A DNA stretch of 12,064 nt from Clostridia bacterium (GCA_017648805.1 JAGCIC010000111.1:1-12064), one strand, 5' to 3'; positions 1 to 6,052 are shown, counted from the stretch's first letter. Numbers and translations: made by a program. The notes: a model not told the origin generated them from the letters alone.

Positions 1-1
1 C

Positions 2-919
2 ACCAAGGGCATGAAGCTTATCCCCTTCATCATCGGTATCGCCGCAGGCTACATCGTGGCGCTCATCCTGACCCTGATCGGCAGGGCCACTGACACTGCG
101 GTGCTCAAGATCATCGACCTGGACACCCTGGCCGCCACCTTCAGCCCCTTCAAGTTCTCCAGCATACTGGACTACCCCAAGTTCACCTTCCTTAAGGCCT
201 TCCAGACCGAGCTGGTCGAGGCGAGCGAGATCGCCGAGGGCACCTACGGCGCCATCAAGCTCTCCGGTTCCGATATCGCCAACATCGCCCTCACCTTCAT
301 CCCGATCGGCGTTGTGGAGCTGGCGCAGCACATGGCTGACCACAAGAACCTCTCCAACATCATCAACCGCGACCTCATCACCGATCCCGGCCTTGACAGG
401 ACCCTGCTGGGCGACGGCGTAGGCTCCATCGTGGGCGGCATCTTCGGCGGCGCCGCCAACACCACTTACGGCGAATCCATCGGCTGCGTGGCCATCACCG
501 GCAACGCTTCCATAGTGAGCATACTGGGCGCGGCCATCGGCTGCATCGTGCTTGCCTTCTTCACCCCCTTCGTGGCCTTCATCAACTCCATTCCCAAGTG
601 CGTCATGGGCGGCGCCTGCATCGCCATGTACGGCTTCATCGCCGTCAGCGGTCTGCAGATGCTCAAGAACGTGGACCTGGGCAACAGCAAGAACCTGTTC
701 GTGGTCGCGGCCATACTGGTGTGCGGCATCGGCGGCCTGACCCTGAGCTTCGGCCACAACGACATCACCGGCGGCGCGCTGCTGACCGTATCCGCCCTGG
801 CTACCGCCATGATCATGGGCATCATCACCAACCTGCTGGTCAACAACGGCAAGATGTCCTCCGGCGAGGACAACATGGTGTCCGGCCATGCCGAGAACAT
901 GGGCAAAGTCAAGGAATAA
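2..919 (+). CDS. uraA: Uracil permease, NCS2 family (5' end outside window)
   Basis: Proton-coupled uptake of uracil across the cytoplasmic membrane. The reading frame is open to the left edge (Thr-Lys-Gly before the first visible Met at 11), so about 305 residues are seen of a family that usually has about 430; the N-terminal helices are missing. Numbering from the Met at 11, the family signature NTTYGES lies at 150-156, preceded by DPGLDRTLLGDG (126-137), and hydrophobic helices continue to about residue 278. E155 matches the uracil-binding Glu of E. coli UraA in NTTYGEN; xanthine permeases differ here, so uracil is favoured. The helix VELAQHMADH (102-111) carries Gln106 where UraA has its other substrate-binding Glu (sequence AEH), with Glu103 one turn earlier. 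The loop before it (about 55-88) looks longer than in UraA. The gene ends in a polar tail and is followed at once by a terminator. Confidence 0.92.
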   Translation, partial: TKGMKLIPFIIGIAAGYIVALILTLIGRATDTAVLKIIDLDTLAATFSPFKFSSILDYPKFTFLKAFQTELVEASEIAEGTYGAIKLSGSDIANIALTFIPIGVVELAQHMADHKNLSNIINRDLITDPGLDRTLLGDGVGSIVGGIFGGAANTTYGESIGCVAITGNASIVSILGAAIGCIVLAFFTPFVAFINSIPKCVMGGACIAMYGFIAVSGLQMLKNVDLGNSKNLFVVAAILVCGIGGLTLSFGHNDITGGALLTVSALATAMIMGIITNLLVNNGKMSSGEDNMVSGHAENMGKVKE

Positions 920-932
920 TACATGATACCTG

Positions 933-965
933 CGGAGGGGGAACGCTTCCCCCTCCGTTTTTTTT
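933..965 (+). terminator. Rho-independent terminator of the uracil permease gene
   Basis: An 11-bp perfect stem (CGGAGGGGGAA at 933-943 with TTCCCCCTCCG at 947-957) closes a 3-nt loop and is followed by eight T (958-965). It starts 13 bp after the permease stop codon and separates that gene from the ABC permease unit. Confidence 0.95.
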
Positions 966-1011
966 GCTTCCGCGCGCCCGCTTATAAACGCCGGGCGCCG
1001 CGCCTCCCCGC

Positions 1012-1040
1012 TTGCAATATGCCCCGTTATGCTGTATAAT
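1012..1040 (+). promoter_or_regulatory. Sigma-A type promoter for lplB-lplC
   Basis: TTGCAA (1012-1017), a 17-bp spacer and a perfect TATAAT (1035-1040). The expected transcript start near 1047 leaves a leader of about 45 nt. GGAG at 1079-1082 is the ribosome binding site, nine bases before the ATG at 1092. I see no clear operator. Confidence 0.85.
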
Positions 1041-1091
1041 AAACATTGAAATCAGGTACCCGCCTCATATAAAAAAACGGAGAAAACAGCT

Positions 1092-2033
1092 ATGACCTCC
1101 TCTGCTTCCGCGCTGCCGGCAAAGCGGCGCAGCGCACAAAACTATATCCGCCGCTACTGGCCGCTGTACTGCATGCTGGCGCTGCCGCTGAGCTTCTGCC
1201 TGCTGTTCAAGTACTGGCCCATGACGGGCCTGGTGATGGCCTTCAAGGATTTCGGAATGATGGACGGCATCTGGGGCAGTCCCTGGAACGGCATAGAGAA
1301 CTTCCGTTACCTGTTCAGCCGCTCCGACTCGGTGAGCGTGATACTGCAGACGCTGAAGCTCAACGTGTTCGACCTGGCGTTCGGCTTCCCCATGCCCATA
1401 ATCCTGGCGATCATGCTGAACGAAGTGGGCAGCAAGGGCTTTAAGCGCGTGACGCAGACGGTCATATACCTGCCCCACTTCCTGTCCTGGGTCATTATCG
1501 CGTCACTGTTCATCACCATGCTGCGCACCGAGACCGGCATAATGAACCTGATGATCACCAAGCTCGGCGGGCAGAAGGTGCCCTTCCTCGAGGACAACAC
1601 CCTGTGGCAGGTGGTGTACGTGTTCATAGGCGTGTGGCAGAGCATGGGCTGGGGCACCATAATCTATCTGGCCGCCATAACCGGCATCTCCGCGGAGCTC
1701 TACGAGGCCGCCACGGTAGACGGCGCGGGGCGCTTCAACAAGATCTGGCACATCACCCTGCCCGGCATACGCGGCACGGTGGTCACGCTGCTCATCATGA
1801 ACCTGGGCAGGATACTGGGCTCCTCCTTCGAGCGCGTGAATTCCCTGAGCAACCCCTACGTGGTGCTCAAAAGCGCCAACGTGATCTCCACCTACATTTA
1901 CCGCGTGGGTCTCGCCAACGGCAAATACCATTACGCCACCGCCATGGGCCTGTTCCAGAACGTGATCGGCGTTACGCTGATACTTGTGTCCGACCGCATC
2001 GCCAAATCCCTGGGCGAGAGCGGGCTCATATAG
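1092..2033 (+). CDS. lplB: Sugar ABC transporter permease, LplB family
   Basis: One of two membrane subunits of a CUT1-type (MalF-like) importer for an oligosaccharide; the substrate cannot be read from sequence. The protein has 313 residues, normal for the family. The N-terminus is short, polar and basic, followed by the LplB hallmark: a first helix (about 25-50), then FKDFGMMDGIWGSPWNGIENF (51-71). About six membrane helices are visible. The EAA loop that contacts the ATPase is ELYEAATVDGAGRFNKIW (202-219), with E205, A206, A207 and G211 as expected, followed by ITLPGI. The ATG at 1092 is supported by GGAG nine bases upstream and by the family start. The stop TAG overlaps the ribosome binding site of the next gene, so the two permeases are probably translationally linked. 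Isoleucine is often encoded by ATA, unlike in the binding-protein gene downstream. Confidence 0.93.
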   Translation: MTSSASALPAKRRSAQNYIRRYWPLYCMLALPLSFCLLFKYWPMTGLVMAFKDFGMMDGIWGSPWNGIENFRYLFSRSDSVSVILQTLKLNVFDLAFGFPMPIILAIMLNEVGSKGFKRVTQTVIYLPHFLSWVIIASLFITMLRTETGIMNLMITKLGGQKVPFLEDNTLWQVVYVFIGVWQSMGWGTIIYLAAITGISAELYEAATVDGAGRFNKIWHITLPGIRGTVVTLLIMNLGRILGSSFERVNSLSNPYVVLKSANVISTYIYRVGLANGKYHYATAMGLFQNVIGVTLILVSDRIAKSLGESGLI

Positions 2034-2045
2034 GAGGGCGTTAAA

Positions 2046-2954
2046 ATGACAGGCATAAAGACATCAAAACGCCCCTCCGCCATAAAGAAAGGCGCGGGCG
2101 GCGTCACTTTCGACATAATCAACCACGCGCTGCTGATAATCGTCGCGCTGATGTGCCTGCTGCCGTTTATGCACGTGATGGCCATGTCCCTGTCCTCCAA
2201 CGGCGCGGTCATAAGCCAGAAGGTGCTGTTCTGGCCCGTGGACTTCTCCATAGAGGGCTACCGCATGGTGCTGGCGGACGCGTCCATGATGCGCTCGCTG
2301 CTGCTCACCGTGGGCATCACCGCGGCGTTCACGGGCGTGGGCATGCTGCTCACCGTGTTCGCGGCGTACCCGCTGACCAAGAAGGAATTAAAGGGCCGCG
2401 GCGCCATCGCCTTCCTGTTCATGTTCACCATGTACTTCGGCGGCGGCCTTATACCGGATTACCTGCTGATGAACGACCTTAAGATGCTAAACACCCTGTG
2501 GTCGCTTATACTGCCCCTGGCGTTCAGCGCCTACAACATAATCATCATGCGCTCGTTCATAGAGTCGACCGTGCCCGCCTCGCTGGAGGAGGCCGCGTTC
2601 CTGGACGGCGCCAGCTACTGGAGCGTGCTGTTCAGGGTGGTGATCCCCCTGTCCAAGCCGGTGCTGGCCACTCTGTGCCTGTTCTTCGCCGTGGGGCGCT
2701 GGAACGCCTACGGCGACGCGCTGTACTACATAAAAAGCACCAGGCTCTACCCCATGCAGCTCAAGCTGTATTACCTGATGGGCATGGCTACCGACTCCGC
2801 AAACCTGGCGGAGGGCGGCACCGCCTCCTACGTGACGGGCGAAGTGGTCAAGGCAACCTGCGTCATGTTCGCCACCCTGCCCATCATCATACTTTACCCC
2901 TTCCTGCAGCGCTACTTCGTGACCGGCATAATGATCGGCGCGGTGAAGGGCTGA
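2046..2954 (+). CDS. lplC: Sugar ABC transporter permease, LplC/YtcP family
   Basis: Second membrane subunit (MalG-like) of the same importer; it pairs with the LplB-like protein to form the transport channel. It has 302 residues, the usual length. The order is a basic N-terminus (1-20), a first helix (about 25-48), the periplasmic segment with VLFWPVDFSIEGYRMVL (60-76), further helices, the EAA loop PASLEEAAFLDGASYWSVLF (177-196; E182, A183, A184, G188), and the typical C-terminal end LQRYFVTGIMIGAVKG. AGGAGGG at 2032-2038 overlaps the lplB stop and lies eight bases before the ATG. At least 13 ATA codons are present, suggesting moderate expression. A long structured gap follows instead of an adjacent binding-protein gene. 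Confidence 0.93.
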   Translation: MTGIKTSKRPSAIKKGAGGVTFDIINHALLIIVALMCLLPFMHVMAMSLSSNGAVISQKVLFWPVDFSIEGYRMVLADASMMRSLLLTVGITAAFTGVGMLLTVFAAYPLTKKELKGRGAIAFLFMFTMYFGGGLIPDYLLMNDLKMLNTLWSLILPLAFSAYNIIIMRSFIESTVPASLEEAAFLDGASYWSVLFRVVIPLSKPVLATLCLFFAVGRWNAYGDALYYIKSTRLYPMQLKLYYLMGMATDSANLAEGGTASYVTGEVVKATCVMFATLPIIILYPFLQRYFVTGIMIGAVKG

Positions 2955-2960
2955 TGCCAT

Positions 2961-3158
2961 TGATTGAAATGAATCGAGGATTCATTTCAATCATATGATT
3001 GTTTCCGGCGTTTGGTAAACGCCCGAAACAATTAAGGAACGGGATTTCCTGAAATGCTGCGGCATTTCCGAGCAGAAATCCCGCAATGAATGAATTTTCG
3101 TTACAGACGGCAAGCTGTCCTTCGCGAAAATTCATCCTCAGGGCAGCGAAGCCGCCCT
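2961..3158. repeat. Tandem array of five inverted repeats (hairpins)
   Basis: IR1: TGATTGAAATGAATC (2961-2975), loop GAG, perfect 15-bp complement 2979-2993. IR2: ATTGTTTC plus GGCGTTT (2998-3013), loop GGT, partner 3017-3032, with one C-C mismatch. IR3: CGGGATTTC (3040-3048) with GAAATCCCG (3075-3083), enclosing a second hairpin GAAATGC/GCATTTC (3051-3057 with 3062-3068). IR4: TGAATTTTCG (3091-3100) with CGAAAATTCA (3125-3134), enclosing ACAG/CTGT. IR5: AGGGC-A-GC (3140-3147) with GC-C-GCCCT (3151-3158), loop GAA. Gaps between hairpins are only 4, 7, 7 and 5 bases. The GAAAT/ATTTC word recurs in IR1 and IR3. I do not recognise the family; a dispersed palindromic element or a structured RNA both fit. 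Confidence 0.85.
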
Positions 3159-3201
3159 TGCGGATTAGAGCAGGACGAAAAAAAGTGTGCTTTGTGCGTC
3201 A

Positions 3202-3230
3202 TTGCGGTTGCTTCAATAAACAAATATTGT
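3202..3230 (+). promoter_or_regulatory. Possible weak promoter for the binding-protein gene
   Basis: TTGCGG (3202-3207), a 17-bp spacer and TATTGT (3225-3230), with matches of 3/6 and 4/6 to consensus. If used, both heptamer arrays would lie in the leader of the binding-protein mRNA. A second loose candidate is CATAAT at 3337-3342, which lacks a good -35. The gene may instead be read through from the permeases. Confidence 0.3.
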
Positions 3231-3244
3231 CGCCCTATGGCGAC

Positions 3245-3272
3245 GACCAATGACCAACGACCATTGACCGAT
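3245..3272 (+). repeat. 7-bp tandem array A (4 units)
   Basis: Four consecutive degenerate heptamers with consensus GACCAAT: GACCAAT, GACCAAC, GACCATT, GACCGAT. All four begin GACC and keep exact 7-bp spacing. The array directly follows the hairpin at 3229-3244. Confidence 0.85.
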
Positions 3273-3297
3273 TCCTGCGCCGCAGGCGCATTCTCAC

Positions 3298-3339
3298 AGC
3301 TAACAGCTAAAAGCTAACGGCTGACAGCTGACGGCTCAT
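3298..3339 (+). repeat. 7-bp tandem array B (5-6 units)
   Basis: Six consecutive heptamers: AGCTAAC, AGCTAAA, AGCTAAC, GGCTGAC, AGCTGAC, GGCTCAT, the last being degenerate. The unit length matches array A, 25 bp to the left, but the unit sequence differs. A GC-rich palindrome lies between the two arrays. Confidence 0.85.
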
Positions 3340-3375
3340 AATGTCGTATTCATGGCGGAAAACCGCCGGAATAAA

Positions 3376-3391
3376 TATTTAAGGAGGAACC
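3376..3391 (+). promoter_or_regulatory. Strong ribosome binding site of the solute-binding protein
   Basis: The 16-base string TATTTAAGGAGGAACC contains an extended Shine-Dalgarno core with GGAGG at 3383-3387, eight bases before the ATG at 3396. The identical 16 bases occur before rpsB at 11583-11598. This fixes the start of the binding-protein gene. Confidence 0.85.
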
Positions 3392-3395
3392 GTTA

Positions 3396-4979
3396 ATGAA
3401 GAAACTGGTTTCCATCATCCTGGCGCTCGTGCTGGCGCTGTCCGCCGCGAGCTTCTGCCTGGCTGAAGACGAAGTGTTCTACACCGAGTCCGGCGCCAAA
3501 GTGATCCGCTATGCCGAGCAGATCGAGCTGAAGGTGCCCATCTACCAGCGCAACGGCATCAAGGACCCCATCGAGGACAACTACTGGACCCACTGGGTAC
3601 AGGAGAACTTCGGTGACAAGTACAACATCAAGGTGACCTACATTCCCATCTCCCGTTCCGAAGAGGTGAGGGACTTCACCACCCTGATGGGCTCTGACGA
3701 CACCGCCCCCGACATGATCTTCCACTACGACAATCCCCAGCTGCTGGCCTACATCGGACAGAAGTTCGTGGCCCCGATCGACGAGGAAATGGTCGAGGAG
3801 TTCATGCCCGACTACCTGGCTTACGTAGGCGAGGCCGCATATGAAGCCGGCAAGTACAACGTGAACGGCAAGAAGACGCAGATGTACTTCCCCGCCGCCC
3901 GCGACGCCGCGGACAACTGGGCCACCGTCATCCGCGAAGACTGGCTGGAGGCCGTGAACATGGAGATGCCCACCAGCGTCGAGGAATACCTGGACGTGCT
4001 GCGCGCCTTCCGTGACGCCAACCTGGGCGGAGACTACACCATCCCCGCCACCCAGGGCCTGCCCTCCACCACCGGCATGCGCGCCGACTCCTACCGCACC
4101 GGTCACACCGACCCCCGCGAGATCGCCATCTACAGCGACCTGCAGGTCGTGTCCCTTGACTGGGAGCCTATCTACAAGAACTACAAGGTGCTCAACACCA
4201 TGTACAACGAGGGCCTGATCTCCAAGGAATTCGCCCTTGACGCCGACGGCAACCAGGCCAAGACCGACTTCGTAAACGGCAAGGCCGGCGTGTACGGCTT
4301 CTATCTGGCCGTCAACTCCGACGTGATCTCCACCCTGATGGAGAACTGCCCCGAAGCCAAGCTGGCCATCCTTGACGCCCGCTCCGGTGTGCCCGAGGGC
4401 GAGACCCTGTACGACTACCAGGCGGACGCCATCGGCATCTCCACCGGCATCACCGCCCGCTGCAAGCATCCCGAAGCCGTTATGATGTACATCAACTGGA
4501 TGGCCCAGCCCGAGGTCCTGGACTACCTGGAGTACGGCGAGGAAGGCAAGCACTACAACGTCGTGAACGGGCTGAGAGTGCTCAACTCCGAGTACGACGG
4601 ACCCGACCGCTTTGTGTCCACCAACGCCAACATCGACCTGTTCGTGATGGTCACCCAGACCCGCCGCGCCTCCGTGTCTCCCGAAGCCATGGCGGCTACC
4701 TACTGCCCCGAAGGCTTTGAGTACCTGATGGAGCAGATCATCGCCAACAACGCCAACAAGAACTACATCCACAACTACCGCTTCACCACTCCCATCGAGA
4801 GCCAAACCAAGTACGGCGAGCAGCTGCGCGTCATGTTCCAGGATGCTTCCGCCCAGCTCATCACCTGCCCCGAAGAGGAGTTTGACGCGCTGTACGAGAA
4901 GATCGTCGCGGACTACTGCGCCGCCGGCCTTGACGCCATCCACGAGGAGAAGGCTGCGGTGTACGACGCCGAGAACTAA
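3396..4979 (+). CDS. Extracellular sugar-binding protein, LplA-type (family 1 SBP)
   Basis: Binds an oligosaccharide outside the membrane and hands it to the LplB/LplC-like permeases. It has 527 residues, typical for this large SBP class. Residues 1-23 form a signal peptide with MKK and a long hydrophobic core. Cleavage after CLA (21-23) by signal peptidase I looks best: Cys21 is preceded by Ser-Phe, which is not a canonical lipobox. Family landmarks are DNYWTHWVQENFGDKYNI (61-78), DDTAPDMIFH (101-110) and the hallmark IREDWLEAVNMEMPTSVEEY (179-198). Isoleucine is encoded almost only by ATC and never by ATA, indicating high expression. The gene follows lplB-lplC after a 441-bp gap and ends at a strong terminator. 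No ATPase gene is nearby, as is common for CUT1 systems with a shared ATPase. The ligand is unknown. Confidence 0.93.
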   Translation: MKKLVSIILALVLALSAASFCLAEDEVFYTESGAKVIRYAEQIELKVPIYQRNGIKDPIEDNYWTHWVQENFGDKYNIKVTYIPISRSEEVRDFTTLMGSDDTAPDMIFHYDNPQLLAYIGQKFVAPIDEEMVEEFMPDYLAYVGEAAYEAGKYNVNGKKTQMYFPAARDAADNWATVIREDWLEAVNMEMPTSVEEYLDVLRAFRDANLGGDYTIPATQGLPSTTGMRADSYRTGHTDPREIAIYSDLQVVSLDWEPIYKNYKVLNTMYNEGLISKEFALDADGNQAKTDFVNGKAGVYGFYLAVNSDVISTLMENCPEAKLAILDARSGVPEGETLYDYQADAIGISTGITARCKHPEAVMMYINWMAQPEVLDYLEYGEEGKHYNVVNGLRVLNSEYDGPDRFVSTNANIDLFVMVTQTRRASVSPEAMAATYCPEGFEYLMEQIIANNANKNYIHNYRFTTPIESQTKYGEQLRVMFQDASAQLITCPEEEFDALYEKIVADYCAAGLDAIHEEKAAVYDAEN

Positions 4980-5011
4980 GACCTGACCCTGCCGGGTAAT
5001 TCCCGGCGCAA

Positions 5012-5043
5012 AAAGACCCGCCGGGTTTTCCCGGCGGGTCTTT
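5012..5043. terminator. Bidirectional terminator between SBP gene and DUF1858 gene
   Basis: A perfect 14-bp stem AAAGACCCGCCGGG (5012-5025), loop TTTT (5026-5029) and its complement (5030-5043). The minus strand continues into a run of five T; the plus strand gives TTTGTT. It therefore serves both convergent genes. A smaller hairpin GCCGGG/CCCGGC (4991-4996 with 5002-5007) lies just upstream on the plus side and could pair with the terminator arms. Confidence 0.93.
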
Positions 5044-5057
5044 GTTATCGTCAGCTC

Positions 5058-5270
5058 TTACTTTCTGGCTTCGGCGATGGCGGCGTTCACCGCTTCAAGC
5101 AGCTCGTCCGCGTCGATGCCGTGCACCATGCAGGCATCCGCGATGCTCTCCGCCTGAGAGGCGGGGCAGCCCAGGCAGTGCATGCCGCTTCCCAGCAGCA
5201 CTTCGATGGCTTCGGGATACTCACGCACGATCTGGCCGATAAGAGTGGTGGATTCCACGTATTTTTCCAT
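5058..5270 (-). CDS. DUF1858 redox-disulfide domain protein, 70 aa
   Basis: Small cytoplasmic protein of the DUF1858 family, known as the hybrid-cluster-protein-associated redox disulfide domain and related to the N-terminal domain of ScdA/RIC iron-repair proteins. The whole protein is this one domain: a helical start TLIGQIVREYPEAIEVLLGSGM (9-30), then HCLGCPAS with the CxxC pair C32/C35, and a third Cys at 47. The family is linked to redox or nitrosative-stress and Fe-S chemistry; the exact role is not known and no hybrid-cluster gene is in the window. The ATG at 5270 is preferred over longer in-frame starts because GGAGG (5279-5283 on the plus strand as CCTCC) lies eight bases upstream and the protein then matches the family length. 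Confidence 0.88.
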   Translation of the reverse strand: MEKYVESTTLIGQIVREYPEAIEVLLGSGMHCLGCPASQAESIADACMVHGIDADELLEAVNAAIAEARK

Positions 5271-5285
5271 TATAAATTCCTCCGT

Positions 5286-5314
5286 TTGTCTTGCATTCGC
5301 GGGATTATTATAAT
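5286..5314 (+). promoter_or_regulatory. Probable pcp promoter
   Basis: TTGTCT (5286-5291), a 17-bp spacer and perfect TATAAT (5309-5314). The -10 box lies in the palindrome TATTATAATA, which also forms a -10 box on the other strand. A 5-bp hairpin GTCGC/GCGAC with TTTT loop (5335-5348) would lie in the leader. Confidence 0.6.
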
Positions 5315-5334
5315 ACAATTCCCTGTAAGATAAA
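5307..5334 (-). promoter_or_regulatory. Probable promoter of the DUF1858 gene
   Basis: On the minus strand a perfect TATAAT (5312 down to 5307) lies about 37 bases before the start codon. The -35 is weak: TTTATC at 5334-5329 with a 16-bp spacer. The box overlaps the pcp -10, so the two divergent promoters would compete for RNA polymerase. Confidence 0.5.
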
Positions 5335-5387
5335 GTCGCTTTTGCGACAGATACTGTTAATTTTTCCGTTATGCGTGAGGTGTTCCC

Positions 5388-5978
5388 ATGAAAAAGCTGC
5401 TCATAAGCGCCTTCGAGCCCTTCGGCGGGGAGGAGATAAATCCCGCGAAAGAGGCGGTGCTGCGCCTGCAAGGCGAAGGGATACATAAGCTGATCCTGCC
5501 CGTGGAATACGAAACGGCGGGCCGCCTGCTTTTCTCCGAGATCGGGCGCGTAAAGCCGGACATCGTGATAATGGTCGGCCAGGCGGGCGGACGGGACGCC
5601 GTCACCCCAGAAAAGCGGGCGGTGAACGAAAGAAACGCCAAGGCGCCGGACAACGCCGGCAGGGTATGCGGCGGAGAAAAGATACTCGAAGGCGGCTCAA
5701 GCGAACTTTTCGCCACCCTGGACCCCGCTGTGCTGGCAGATGCCGTGCTGAAAGAGGGCATCCCCGCCCGGGTGAGCGGGAGCGCGGGCACATTCGTGTG
5801 CAACGACGTGTTCTACCAAATCCTGTCCTGTCTCAGCGGCACGCCCGTGAAGGCGGACTTCATACACCTGCCCTGGTGCCTCGAGCAGGCGCCCCGCCAC
5901 CCCGGAAAATTCTGCCTGCCCATAGACACCATGGTGCGCGCGCTCGAAGCCGCCGTCAAAGCGGCAAGGGGAGAATAA
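5388..5978 (+). CDS. pcp: Pyroglutamyl-peptidase I
   Basis: Cysteine peptidase (family C15) that removes N-terminal pyroglutamate from peptides in the cytoplasm. The 196 residues compare with about 200-215 in the family. The start FEPFGGEEINPA (9-20) matches the usual GFEPFGG-NPS motif. The catalytic triad is visible: E75 in TPEKRAVN, C138 in SGSAGTFVCNDVFYQIL (130-146) and H160 in DFIHLPW. VGQAGGR (63-69) and PDN (87-89) are also conserved. GAGG at 5377-5380, seven bases before the ATG, supports the start. The gene appears monocistronic, with its own promoter (5286-5314) and a terminator shared with convergent trmD. Confidence 0.95.
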   Translation: MKKLLISAFEPFGGEEINPAKEAVLRLQGEGIHKLILPVEYETAGRLLFSEIGRVKPDIVIMVGQAGGRDAVTPEKRAVNERNAKAPDNAGRVCGGEKILEGGSSELFATLDPAVLADAVLKEGIPARVSGSAGTFVCNDVFYQILSCLSGTPVKADFIHLPWCLEQAPRHPGKFCLPIDTMVRALEAAVKAARGE

Positions 5979-6018
5979 AGCGCGTATTCCCCGCTTCCGG
6001 CCAAATAACAGCGCATAA

Positions 6019-6052
6019 AAAACGCGGCGCCCTCTATTCGGCGCCGTGTTTT
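6019..6052. terminator. Bidirectional terminator between pcp and trmD
   Basis: The stem AAAACGCGGCGCC (6019-6031) pairs with GGCGCCGTGTTTT (6040-6052): 13 bp with one G-T pair and an 8-base loop. T-rich tails follow on both strands; the minus strand continues as six T. The trmD stop codon (6034-6036) lies in the loop and its last codons (His-Gly-Ala-Glu) are in the stem. Confidence 0.88.

Larger units (their letters stand above)
2955..3395. other. 441-bp non-coding gap rich in hairpins and heptamer repeats
   Basis: No convincing gene is present. In order it holds five near-contiguous hairpins (2961-3158); an unstructured A-rich stretch (3159-3228); a hairpin GTCGCC/GGCGAC (3229-3234 with 3239-3244); a heptamer array (3245-3272); a hairpin TGCGCC/GGCGCA (3276-3281 with 3285-3290); a second heptamer array (3298-3339); a hairpin GGCGG/CCGCC with AAAA loop (3354-3367); and the strong ribosome binding site of the binding-protein gene. 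None of the first five hairpins is followed by a T-run, so they do not look like simple terminators. They could shield the permease mRNA 3' end or mark an RNA processing site; this is inference. Confidence 0.85.

Noticed and set aside
2887..3135. 82-codon minus-strand frame (MNFREGQLAV...) over the hairpin block
   Set aside because: It runs through the inverted repeats and into lplC. Because IR4 is palindromic, both strands start similarly (Met-Asn-Phe-Arg). No ribosome binding site; likely a spurious reading of repeat DNA.
2961..3158. Insertion sequence or MITE with defined ends
   Set aside because: No terminal inverted repeats bound the whole block, no target-site duplication is evident, and no transposase is present. 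A dispersed palindromic repeat remains possible.
3090..3317. 75-codon plus-strand frame covering IR4, IR5 and the heptamer arrays
   Set aside because: No ribosome binding site, and the protein is made of repeat-derived sequence with out-of-phase heptamers; no domain is visible.
2961..3339. CRISPR array
   Set aside because: The repeats are inverted pairs of differing sequence and 7-bp tandem units, not direct repeats of 23-47 bp with unique spacers, and there are no cas genes.
3393..4943. 516-codon open frame on the minus strand, opposite the binding-protein gene
   Set aside because: It mirrors the plus-strand gene, whose biased codons (few TTA, CTA, TCA) leave the antisense frame open. Its product is low-complexity Gly/Val/His/Asp with no motif and no suitable start site.
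5271..5486. Longer N-terminus for the DUF1858 protein (up to 142 residues)
   Set aside because: The extension overlaps the divergent pcp gene and both promoters, and the internal ATG at 5270 has a perfect GGAGG and gives the family length.
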